NCBI GenBank assembly: GCA_029907165.1
Contig: JARYMK010000003.1
Coordinates: 1 to 48,276, forward strand
DNA: 48,276 nt
Direction: 5' to 3'
Source: Anaerolineae bacterium
GTDB lineage: Bacteria > Chloroflexota > Anaerolineae > DTLA01
Part shown: positions 41,059 through 48,276 of the stretch, piece after piece
Layout of the letters: each line of letters begins with the position of its first letter
How positions within the stretch are numbered: the first letter of the stretch is position 1
Position numbers and translations under genes: made by a program
The notes under the pieces: model-generated
What the model was told of the DNA's origin: nothing
What the model saw: only the letters and a program-made list of their open reading frames with translations
Databases searched by the model: none

Positions 41059-43247
41059 GGCACTGCCTCCCTGAGGAGCGCATCCCTGGCCGGGATGACA
41101 AGGCCGTCGGCGCGGAAGGGCTTGTCGTTGTAGTTGACGATGATCTGCTTCCCGTTGCTATACGTGGTCGCCACCACTCCTTCGGCCAGATTCTGCCTTG
41201 CCACGATACTGGCGCCCTTGACGGGGGCCAGCAAGCGATTCAACCATGCGTAACTCTCGCGGATTTCGTCCCCCAACTGGTGGAAGGCCGAGAGGTAAAT
41301 CCAACTGGAGCGGGTGTTGAGAATCCGCGCCGTCTCCTCGTAACTGACGAAGAACGACGGATACACGCCGAAATCGGCATGGCGCAGAAGGTCGCCCCGC
41401 ACGTCGGGGGAAAAGTTCAGCGCAGTGCCGAAGTAGGGGACGTAGCCCGACAGCGCGATTTGCAGGAACGGCACAGGCCCACTGGTGTACGTGTAGCCGC
41501 TGTCCGTCAGGGGCATGTCGTAGTACGCGGCTGCGTAGCCCAGCGCGTAATCGTTGGGCGTGTAGAATGCCAGGCTTCCGTCGGTCTGGGCCAGCAGTTC
41601 CCGATAGTGGCCGATGGCGTCCTCGCGGTTCACGACGCGGCCACCCCTGAAGTCGCTGTAGAGCGTGTCGCCAATCCCGTCCAGCGCCAGGCCGGCCTGG
41701 AGTTTGGCGCTGACGTCCCGCCGCAGGGAAGCGAGGCGATCCCGCAGGGCCGCAAGAGTGAAGTAATAGTTGGCTTTGTTGCGGTTGTAGCCCTCCATGT
41801 ACAGGCCCGTGATGGACATCGCCAGGTCGTAGCGCGAGGAGTAACCGCCTTCTCCCTTCAGCGCAGCCTGCGGGTCCAGGTAGAGGTAGAACGTGCCTCC
41901 CTTGGCGGCCACCTGCTCGGAGAACGCCCGCAACTCGGCGAGCGTGCCCAGTTTGGGGTCCAGCGCCAGGCGGGCGGGCGGCATGGCGGAAGCGCCCAGG
42001 GGTTGCCAGCCGTAGTAGATGACCTGCGGACTTCCCACGTCCAGCGCCGCGAACATGTCGCTCATCTGGCGGATCGTGGTCATGGGGATGGTGCGGTACC
42101 AGAACAGGACCCTTTCGCGTTCCGCGCCCAGGAACTCAAGCCTAATGCCGATCCTGTCGCCCACGTCGGCGCGCTTGTGCAACCGCCCGCTCTGGAGCAG
42201 GTACTGCTGGTAACTCCGCGCCATGCCCACGTAGTCCGCGTCCTTGCCCGCCAGGAACCGGTAGTGAACCTTCACGTCAAACGCATTGGTTCGGGGCTGC
42301 AAGACCGTAACCCCGTCGCCGGCGCGGCTGGTGGGCTGGAAGTAACTCTCGTTGTAGATGAAGGTATTGTAGATGAAATTGAAATTCGTGATGATGCCCG
42401 AGGGGTGCGCCCGGATTTCCCCGTAAGATGCGCCTTTCTCCAGGACGGCGATGTAGGCGTTCTGCCCCGGCCCGTGCACCATGCCGATGACCGGGATGGA
42501 CATGGAGTAGGGTCGCCGAACGGTGGGGTCATACGGCAGGCTGGTGAGCATCCCCAGGTCGGCGCCGTAGTATCGCCCGTAGAACATGTTCTGCGCTTTG
42601 GTCGTGGCGGCGAACTGGATGAGGGTGCCGCAGCCATCGGGGATGAACATGTAGCCCGGCACCTGGTCGCCCCGGGTCGCGCCCATGAACGGGTACAGGT
42701 GGAGCAGGCCGAGTTTGAACTCCCCACGTTCCGCGATGGAACTGAACGGCACTTCCACGCTCACGCCTGTATCCTCCAGGCGGAGCACAAGCCCCACCGA
42801 GATAGCCGGCTGGCTGAAGGTTACAAGCGCCTCAATGCCCTGGTCAATCGGCTTCACGTCCAGGGTATGTTCGGCGTTGGTGATGGACGCGCGTCGGCTG
42901 ACGGCCTTCTGGTCCAGGTAGTCAATGCTGAAGCCGCTCTGCGCGAACGCCTGCCACGTCCTGTTGAGGCGGTCGCCGGGCGCCAGTTCGTCCAGATTGG
43001 AGTGCCAGACGTATCCGTTCCGCTTGTCCACCACCTTGAACGCCAGCGTGGTCTTGTTCACGTAGAGTTGGAACATGGCGTTCTCGGCAACGCGGTCGTA
43101 GGACGCCGGTATCTCGCCGTCCAGCCGCCGGAACAGCGCCGAACCTGAGCCGGCGCCTGTGGCCGAGGCCGCCGCCACCTCGGGGCACAGCCCCAGAATC
43201 AGGCCGATCGCCATCAGAACCCGAGCCAGTCTCCACACCCTAGCCAC
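41055..43247 (-). CDS. DUF5696 domain-containing secreted protein, putative glycan-active enzyme
   Basis: A 730-aa protein with a signal peptide (about 1-27, ending AAAS) and a long beta-rich N-terminal half followed by a barrel-like region (about 390-640; [18 protein letters not shown]-type segments, [17 protein letters not shown]). It starts at GTG 43247 with AGAGGT upstream and overlaps the NHL-YIP1 stop by 8 nt. As I recall, DUF5696 genes recur beside sugar permeases, chiefly in Firmicutes; the activity is undescribed. The layout resembles glycoside hydrolases with an N-terminal supersandwich and a TIM barrel, but no catalytic pair is assigned. Confidence 0.72.
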   Translation of the reverse strand: MARVWRLARVLMAIGLILGLCPEVAAASATGAGSGSALFRRLDGEIPASYDRVAENAMFQLYVNKTTLAFKVVDKRNGYVWHSNLDELAPGDRLNRTWQAFAQSGFSIDYLDQKAVSRRASITNAEHTLDVKPIDQGIEALVTFSQPAISVGLVLRLEDTGVSVEVPFSSIAERGEFKLGLLHLYPFMGATRGDQVPGYMFIPDGCGTLIQFAATTKAQNMFYGRYYGADLGMLTSLPYDPTVRRPYSMSIPVIGMVHGPGQNAYIAVLEKGASYGEIRAHPSGIITNFNFIYNTFIYNESYFQPTSRAGDGVTVLQPRTNAFDVKVHYRFLAGKDADYVGMARSYQQYLLQSGRLHKRADVGDRIGIRLEFLGAERERVLFWYRTIPMTTIRQMSDMFAALDVGSPQVIYYGWQPLGASAMPPARLALDPKLGTLAELRAFSEQVAAKGGTFYLYLDPQAALKGEGGYSSRYDLAMSITGLYMEGYNRNKANYYFTLAALRDRLASLRRDVSAKLQAGLALDGIGDTLYSDFRGGRVVNREDAIGHYRELLAQTDGSLAFYTPNDYALGYAAAYYDMPLTDSGYTYTSGPVPFLQIALSGYVPYFGTALNFSPDVRGDLLRHADFGVYPSFFVSYEETARILNTRSSWIYLSAFHQLGDEIRESYAWLNRLLAPVKGASIVARQNLAEGVVATTYSNGKQIIVNYNDKPFRADGLVIPARDALLREAVP

Positions 43248-45246
43248 GCAGTCTTACCTCTCGCGAAATCGTTACAACGAAGTCAAACAGTTGATTGAAC
43301 AGCACGTACAGGATGTACCCCGTGAGCAGCATGACCGCCATCGTGAACACCGTGTACAGGATGTTGCGGATGGTCTCCGACACGGAGTAGTTGTGAATCT
43401 CCTTCACCATCAGGAAGAGCATCAGCGCGACCCAGGCATCCACCAGCCGGATTGAGAAGGTGTAGATGAAGACCTCGTTGAGCGTCAACACGTTGGACAG
43501 CAGCGCGATGGGCAGGGTGAACAGGGCGTAGGGGAACAGGCTGTAGGCCGTGCCGATGATCACGTCTCGGACGCGGCCCTCGCCGTCGCTGATGGTGGAG
43601 ACGAGGTAGTTGGCGCTGTTCCACAGCACGATGAGCAGGGCCGAGTACAGAATCTCATTCTGCGGCCGGATGGCCGACGGGACAGGGTAGCGGTTGAAGA
43701 TGAACCCCGTCAGGTACAGCGCCAGCACCCTGCTCGCGATCACCCAGGCGTACAGCAGGAAGGCGAAGGTCAGGCTCCCGCGCAGTTTCTGCTTGATGTA
43801 GTAGAAACTATCCGCCGGCTGTTTGATGAAGCGGAACATGAACACGAAATCGTCCACAAGCCGCACCCGCGCCAGCGCCCTCACGCCGTTCCTGACGGGG
43901 GCAAACCACCCGTAGCGGCGGTCAACACGCGCCAGCGCGCTCTGCACCACGCCCAGGCCGATCATGGCCAGGATGGCGCTGCCCAGGTACCGCTGCAACA
44001 GGTTGTTGCGCAGTTCCCAGAAGGCTTCGGAGTAGCCGTTCCTGTCTTCCGCATACCGGTAGTTCACGAACGCCTGGGCGTAGTCGCCTTCTTTGAAGTA
44101 GGCGTCGGCGATGGCCTGATAGGCCATTCGGTACGCGCCGTTGTACTTCAGCACCTGCTCAAAATACGGCTTGGCTTCCCTGTAGAAGCCCTCGGTGTAC
44201 AGGCGAACACCCTCGTGAACCAGGGTGGCAAACCTGGTGGCCCGATAGATGACGATGGCGTTCTTGTCCTTGTCCAGCACGTAGAGGTCCTTGTCGTGGT
44301 ACGCGATGGCGGTGGGATTGCGCAGGGTTCCCAGGCGCTGTTCGCCCCTATCCTTGGCCCCGAAGACGAACAGCAGCATGCCCTTGACGTCGTACTCGTA
44401 GATCAGCCCGTCTGCGTCCACGGCGACCACCAAGCCGGTGTCGCTGACGTCAATATCGCGGAACGTGGTTGACCCGTAGGCGTCCGGGAAGATGTTGTCG
44501 CCCGCCACCGTGAAGCGGCGGATCGCCCGCGTTCGCGCCGTGCCGGCCGTTACGGTGAACACCATGGAATCCGGGTCAATGGCCACGTTGGACGGCGAGG
44601 CCGCCTCGCTCTTGATGAACTGGGCCAGTTGCTCCTTGGTCAGGAACATCCTTTGCAAAATCATCTTGAGCGACATGGTGGCCGGGTTCGCGCCGAAATA
44701 CCCGATGAAGTTGCCGTTGAGGTTCATCTTGACCAGGCCGTTCACCGAGCCTTCGCTGACCACGTAGAGATTCTGGCGGACATCCACGGCGATCTTGCGG
44801 GGCAGGAATTGCGTGTCCTTGCCGAAAAGCGGTTCGCTGGGCCGGCCAAACTGCTTCCGAACGTTCCCGTCGGAATCCAGAATCACGATGGCGTTGGCCT
44901 TGGCGTCGGCCACGTACAGCGTCCCCTCACCGTCCACGTAAATCCCCGTTGGGCCTTTCAGCGCGCCCTTGCCATACGAGGCGACCTCGGCGAAATCCCG
45001 CAGAACGAGAATGCGGGCGTTGCCGGTATCCGCGATGTAGATGGTGCCATCGCGGGCGATGAACATGTCTTCCGCGCCGGATATGGGGAGGTCCACCTCG
45101 GCGACGGGGATGTAGGCGTCCTGGGTCAGGTGCAGCCGCCCGCCCGGCCCCATGGCGCGGGTGGTGTAGGGGGCTTCGGCGCTTGCGCCCGCTGCCAACG
45201 CCACGTATGCGATTAGCACCGCGAGGATCAGCGCGATACGCTTCAT
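43240..45246 (-). CDS. NHL beta-propeller - TPR - YIP1 membrane fusion protein
   Basis: A 668-aa protein. Order: signal peptide (1-23), NHL-type propeller (about 45-335) with repeated units such as [32 protein letters not shown] and [16 protein letters not shown], two TPR-like helices pairs (about 345-415; [20 protein letters not shown]), a membrane helix (about 425-442), then a YIP1-type domain with five or six helices (about 475-655). The propeller should face outside. It is embedded between permease genes (ATGA overlap with the upstream one). No enzymatic motif; a receptor or scaffold role in uptake is inferred. Confidence 0.8.
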   Translation of the reverse strand: MKRIALILAVLIAYVALAAGASAEAPYTTRAMGPGGRLHLTQDAYIPVAEVDLPISGAEDMFIARDGTIYIADTGNARILVLRDFAEVASYGKGALKGPTGIYVDGEGTLYVADAKANAIVILDSDGNVRKQFGRPSEPLFGKDTQFLPRKIAVDVRQNLYVVSEGSVNGLVKMNLNGNFIGYFGANPATMSLKMILQRMFLTKEQLAQFIKSEAASPSNVAIDPDSMVFTVTAGTARTRAIRRFTVAGDNIFPDAYGSTTFRDIDVSDTGLVVAVDADGLIYEYDVKGMLLFVFGAKDRGEQRLGTLRNPTAIAYHDKDLYVLDKDKNAIVIYRATRFATLVHEGVRLYTEGFYREAKPYFEQVLKYNGAYRMAYQAIADAYFKEGDYAQAFVNYRYAEDRNGYSEAFWELRNNLLQRYLGSAILAMIGLGVVQSALARVDRRYGWFAPVRNGVRALARVRLVDDFVFMFRFIKQPADSFYYIKQKLRGSLTFAFLLYAWVIASRVLALYLTGFIFNRYPVPSAIRPQNEILYSALLIVLWNSANYLVSTISDGEGRVRDVIIGTAYSLFPYALFTLPIALLSNVLTLNEVFIYTFSIRLVDAWVALMLFLMVKEIHNYSVSETIRNILYTVFTMAVMLLTGYILYVLFNQLFDFVVTISREVRLRG

Positions 45247-45905
45247 TTGATTCCCGAATGCGACATGGTGCTCATGACCTGGCTCTGCAGGAAGATGAAC
45301 ATGAGCAGGTTCGGCACGAACATGATGAGCGTGGCGGCTGCGGCAAGGCCCTGGCCGGCCACGATGTTGGCCCCCGAAGCGGTGGACGTCAGGGTGGTCA
45401 GGTAGAACGCAAAGGTCTTCAGCGTCTCGTTGTTGATGTACAGCGCCGACGTGTCCGCGTTGTTCCAGGTGGCCTGGAAGGTGAGGATGGCGATGGTGGC
45501 GATGGCTGGCTTGATCATCGGCAGGACAATCCGCCAGTAGATGTCCAGGTCGGATGCGCCGTCAATCTGGGCGGCCTCAATGACCTCGTCGGGGACGCCG
45601 TCGGTGAACTGCTTCATCAGGAAGACGCCCACCGGCATGACCAGGGCGGGGAGGATGTGCACCAGGAACGAGTCCATCAGGTGCAGCCGCACGATGACCA
45701 GAAAACGCGGAATCGTTACCGCGATGGGCACGAACATCAGGGCCACGGTGTTGATCGCGAACAGCGTCTTCTTGAGTTTGAACCGCTTCTTGGAGAGCGC
45801 GTAGGCCGCCGCCGTGGAGACCAGGATGGACGCAGCCACCGATGCCGCCGTGATGAGAACGCTGTTGAACAGGTAGCGGCTCACGGGCACGCCCGAAGTT
45901 GACAT
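45243..45905 (-). CDS. Carbohydrate ABC transporter permease (MalG-like), 5'-truncated
   Basis: 220 codons from ATG 45905, but permease-like coding continues upstream in frame ([17 protein letters not shown]) to about 45985, where an in-frame TAG appears. The first membrane helix and cytoplasmic N-terminus (about 50-70 residues) expected of the family are missing. The rest holds four or five helices and the EAA loop [20 protein letters not shown]. Its usual MalF-type partner would be expected upstream but is replaced by unrelated WD40/kinase genes. Probably nonfunctional as it stands, or broken by misassembly. Confidence 0.8.
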   Translation of the reverse strand: MSTSGVPVSRYLFNSVLITAASVAASILVSTAAAYALSKKRFKLKKTLFAINTVALMFVPIAVTIPRFLVIVRLHLMDSFLVHILPALVMPVGVFLMKQFTDGVPDEVIEAAQIDGASDLDIYWRIVLPMIKPAIATIAILTFQATWNNADTSALYINNETLKTFAFYLTTLTSTASGANIVAGQGLAAAATLIMFVPNLLMFIFLQSQVMSTMSHSGIK

Positions 45906-46057
45906 AAGACCGAACAGGTCCGTGAAGTTCTTGAGCGTGGGGTTGACGACGAAGAAGCCCGGCGTGCCGGGACCGAGCAGAACCTAGCCCCGCGAGGCCG
46001 CTACAGCACGTCCACCCCGGGCGAACGCGCACAGTCTCCGCTGCAGCAGAACTCCGC

Positions 46058-46669
46058 CTACTCCTTCGCCACGCCCCACAGGCGCACGGTGCCATCCATG
46101 GACCCCGATGCCAGGAGGGAGCCATCGGGCGAGAACGCCACGCTCTCCACCCGATGCGTGTGTCCCTCCAGGGAGCGCACGAGGGAGCCGTCGGCGACGC
46201 GCCAGACCCGGACGGTGTAGTCGGCCGACCCCGAGGCCAGGAGGGAGCCATCGGGCGAGAACGCCACGCTGTACACAGGGCTAGTCGTCTCCAGGAAGCG
46301 CGCTTCCTTCAGCGTTCCGGCATCGTACAGGTATATCCCAAGGGAACTTCCAGCAGCCAGGAGCCGCCCATCGGGGGAATATGCCACTTGCATTATCGCG
46401 CCCTTGCCCCAGCGCGCCAGTTGCGTCATCCGCTCGGCGTTGGACGGGGAGATGACGCCCGCCGGTACCGGCACCGGCGTACCGGCCAGTACAGGGAGTT
46501 GCGGCGTGGTCGTGGATGGTACTGGCGTATCGGTCGGGTGCGGCGTGGTGCTCGCTTTTGCCCGATACGGCGGCGGGGCCGTGGGCGTCGCCTTCGGCGC
46601 GCAGCCGATGAGCAGCGATGCGACGACGACCAGTGTCGCCAGAATGGTAACAATTTTCCTTGCAGACAT
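46058..46669 (-). CDS. WD40-repeat lipoprotein with about three blades
   Basis: A 203-aa protein with a lipoprotein signal (LLIGC, Cys23), a Thr/Pro/Ala linker (about 25-75) and about three WD40 units (IMQVAYSPDGRLLAAGS, VYSVAFSPDGSLLASGSADY, VESVAFSPDGSLLASGSMDG), ending LWGVAKE. A closed propeller needs six to eight blades, so it is incomplete unless it oligomerises. Two units share an identical 34-nt stretch 126 nt apart, so repeat collapse in assembly or recombinational loss is likely. AAGGAGA precedes the ATG. It follows the Ser/Thr kinase gene by 115 nt; 45986-46057 holds no recognisable gene. Confidence 0.78.
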   Translation of the reverse strand: MSARKIVTILATLVVVASLLIGCAPKATPTAPPPYRAKASTTPHPTDTPVPSTTTPQLPVLAGTPVPVPAGVISPSNAERMTQLARWGKGAIMQVAYSPDGRLLAAGSSLGIYLYDAGTLKEARFLETTSPVYSVAFSPDGSLLASGSADYTVRVWRVADGSLVRSLEGHTHRVESVAFSPDGSLLASGSMDGTVRLWGVAKE

Positions 46670-46784
46670 CTTTCATTCTCCTTTGTGCAACTCTATGTCT
46701 TGAAACATCCGGTGCGCTGGATCGGGTAAGTCGCGTAATCACTCTTCCTGCACATCTCCCCTTTCCAGACGGTCGGGGCTTCGG

Positions 46785-47900
46785 TTACACTTCCCAAGGC
46801 CCCCGCAGCAACTGAACGACATCCTCCACCGCGACCTGGAAATACTCACGCATCGTTTTCTCGTCGCGCTCGTACTCCCCGCCGCCGGTTCCGTCGCCAA
46901 GACGTTCCCGTATCTCACGCGGCGTCAGGCTGTGGTAGTCGGTCCAGTCCACATCGGGCTTGCGTCCCGCGGTGTCGGGCGTCATCACGGGCCTGCGCTT
47001 CTCGGCCTGGTGGACCTCCTGCTCTCGCCTTGCGCGCTCCTCTGCTTCCGCGCGGTGCTGGGCCTCTTGCTGCCGTCTATTCTCTGCCTCTTGCAGTCCC
47101 GTCTGCAGTGCCGCGGCCATTTCCGCCGCGGTCTCATACCGCTCCCAACGGTCCTCCTGGAGCGCCTTCGCCAGAATGTCCTCCAACCACGATGGCACTG
47201 CAGGGTTCAGCGAACTGGCCCGCATCCCCGGCCGAACCCTCTGGTACTTCTTCTCCGTAAGCATCTCAAACAGCACACACCCCACCGTGTACAGGTCGCT
47301 GGCGGGGGTCAAGTACCCCAGCGTCCGATCCTGCTCCGGCGACCTGTACCCCAATGTCCCTGGATGTGGCTGTCCCGTTCCCATGGATCTTCCGCTCTCC
47401 CCCGTCTGCGCCAGCCCGAAGCCGGCCAATTTGGCGTGACCATCCTCGGTGAACAGGATGTTGCTGGGTTTGATGTCTCGGTGCACGATATCCAGTTTCT
47501 CGTGCGCCACCTCCAGCGCAGCCAGGACCTCCAGCGTTACGCGCACCGCCTCGTCCACCGGCAGGGGGCCTTTCTTCAGCCTGTCGGCTAGGGTTCCACC
47601 GCCGCAGTATTCCATGACGAGCAGGGTCTGGCCCTCGTGCTCTTCCACCGTCAACACGCGCACGACATTGGGCACATCCGCCTTGAAGATGCGGCCGCTG
47701 AGGCGGAGTTCGCGCTGGAAACGCGTCTCCAGTTCCTCGCGCTCCATGGGCGACAGGACGGGCAGGGGTTCCTTGATGGCGACCTCCAGCCCGCGTTTCA
47801 CCTCTTGCGCCAGCCACACGCGGGATTGCCCGCCTTCACCGAGCAGGCGGATGATTTCATACTTGCCGTTGCAAATGGTCTGTCCTTCATCAATAGGCAT
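46785..47900 (-). CDS. Ser/Thr protein kinase-like protein with altered DFG motif
   Basis: A 371-aa Hanks-type kinase domain (about 14-280) plus a Glu/Gln/Arg-rich coiled coil (about 285-325) and a short acidic tail. The Gly-loop LLGEGGQSRVWL, ATP-anchoring Lys43 (VAIK), catalytic HRD (140-142) with DIKPSN, and the GTLGYRSPEQ segment are intact. The metal-binding Asp of DFG is Gly160: the motif reads LAGFGLAQ (codon GGC instead of GAC). That predicts loss or strong reduction of activity, or a pseudokinase. No membrane segment. ATG 47900 has GGAGGG 7 nt upstream; the longer ORF is less likely. Confidence 0.88.
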   Translation of the reverse strand: MPIDEGQTICNGKYEIIRLLGEGGQSRVWLAQEVKRGLEVAIKEPLPVLSPMEREELETRFQRELRLSGRIFKADVPNVVRVLTVEEHEGQTLLVMEYCGGGTLADRLKKGPLPVDEAVRVTLEVLAALEVAHEKLDIVHRDIKPSNILFTEDGHAKLAGFGLAQTGESGRSMGTGQPHPGTLGYRSPEQDRTLGYLTPASDLYTVGCVLFEMLTEKKYQRVRPGMRASSLNPAVPSWLEDILAKALQEDRWERYETAAEMAAALQTGLQEAENRRQQEAQHRAEAEERARREQEVHQAEKRRPVMTPDTAGRKPDVDWTDYHSLTPREIRERLGDGTGGGEYERDEKTMREYFQVAVEDVVQLLRGPWEV

Positions 47901-48126
47901 GGCGGACCCTCCGAAGGAAAACAAGAGGAATGGAACAGGTGAGCAACGATCGCAGTCGCCTTTTTGCCAACGAGATGCAGGACTCGGAGCCGATGGCGCA
48001 GGGTGAGATGTCACGGCGGTTGCACATAGCGGTTAGCGACAAGCGAACAAGCGTTGTCATGAATGTCCCCCGGCGCGAACGTTCTAGCATCATTAATATC
48101 ACATTCGGCACCCTGGTGCAAGGGAT

Positions 48127-48276
48127 TGTACTCGTTCAGTACCTTAGTGACACATCCTCCTTTCCCAGGATTCCATTGTGCACGAGGTACTGGAGTGGTG
48201 TCAAGTATCCCAACGCCTGGTGCGGCCTAACCGTGTTGTAGATCTCCTCCCATTCGCTCTGAGCGGCCCGTATCCC
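48127..48276 (-). mobile_element. Insertion sequence, one end
   Basis: The transposase stop lies inside TGTACTCGTTCAGTACCTTA (from 48127), which begins with TGTA, contains a small GTAC/GTAC inverted repeat and could be the terminal inverted repeat. The other end is outside the window, so the boundary is a guess. Between here and the kinase start (47901-48126) no gene is recognisable. Confidence 0.5.
48136..48276 (-). CDS. Transposase C-terminal fragment (IS3/IS481-type integrase core)
   Basis: The last 46 codons of a DDE transposase that runs off the right edge: AQSEWEEIYNTVRPHQALGY followed by LTPLQYLVHNGIL and the stop TGA (48138-48136). The WEEIYNTVRPHQALGYLTP pattern is the usual end of the rve/rve_3 integrase domain, including the final part after the catalytic Glu. 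Family assignment between IS3 and IS481 cannot be made from this piece. Confidence 0.9.
   Translation of the reverse strand, partial: GIRAAQSEWEEIYNTVRPHQALGYLTPLQYLVHNGILGKEDVSLRY

Noticed and set aside
41280-43148. 622-codon plus-strand ORF
   Set aside because: Antisense to the DUF5696 gene, which has a signal peptide, overlaps with neighbours and a coherent protein sequence.
47890-48111. 73-codon minus-strand ORF before the kinase
   Set aside because: Overlaps the kinase start region, has no recognisable features and no ribosome binding site.

Overview
The window is high-GC bacterial chromosome, most likely from an uncultured Chloroflexota lineage (Anaerolineae-like). This is inferred from protein types that cluster in that phylum: DUF4012, DUF2723 and PTPS-related membrane proteins, and secreted or lipoproteins with Thr-Pro (TPTATPT-type) linkers. 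A T-box riboswitch on thrS fits as well. Promoters conform closely to TTGACR-N17-TAYAMT. Genes are packed, often with ATGA overlaps.

Layout. 1-4777: an aconitase X large/small subunit pair (minus, small subunit cut by the edge), divergent from an orphan TrpD-like phosphoribosyltransferase with an altered anthranilate motif, a two-cluster Fe-S aldo/keto reductase and an exported molybdopterin oxidoreductase. 4904-18531 (all minus): class II photolyase and a glycan/envelope cluster (DUF4012, DUF2723, GT2, PTPS-related giant, a membrane-anchored adhesin-like protein, GT39), interrupted by a PAS/Cys-rich sensor gene. 18694-19617: SPFH protein. 19840-23985: an AT-richer island with its own promoter and terminator holding one long secreted modular protein (CHAP, beta/gamma-crystallin, FN3 x2, PPC, CBM-like, PA14, duplicated C-terminal domain), split into two ORFs by a frameshift or deletion in the PPC domain. 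24094-26974: GlcD-type FAD oxidase, an MNT/HEPN (MntA/HepT) toxin-antitoxin pair whose HEPN gene carries a 1-nt frameshift, and a QueG-like Fe-S protein. 27109-32666: thrS with a complete T-box leader, PfkB kinase, DUF2177, DUF2284 and argH. 32806-36283: a polysaccharide cluster (GT2, O-antigen ligase, a GT-B gene missing its 5' end).

36285-45985 is one tightly coupled minus-strand operon: permease (5'-truncated), NHL-TPR-YIP1 fusion, DUF5696 protein, MalF-like and MalG-like permeases, glycoamylase-family lipoprotein, LacI regulator, second glycoamylase-like gene (3'-truncated). It looks like a carbohydrate uptake/processing system, but it has no substrate-binding protein or ATPase in view, and both of its ends are broken inside genes. 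This is the best candidate for a poorly described system. Beyond it lie a WD40 lipoprotein, a Ser/Thr kinase with a substituted DFG motif, and the 3' end of an IS3/IS481-type transposase at the right edge.

Five copies of a roughly 75-bp palindromic repeat (arms CACCGCAGAG / CTCTGCGGTG) sit between genes, one of them inside the thrS leader. A different palindromic element lies upstream of trpD. Several broken genes (near 22.0, 26.1, 36.28 and 45.98 kb) could reflect real decay or assembly faults; read-level data are needed to tell these apart.
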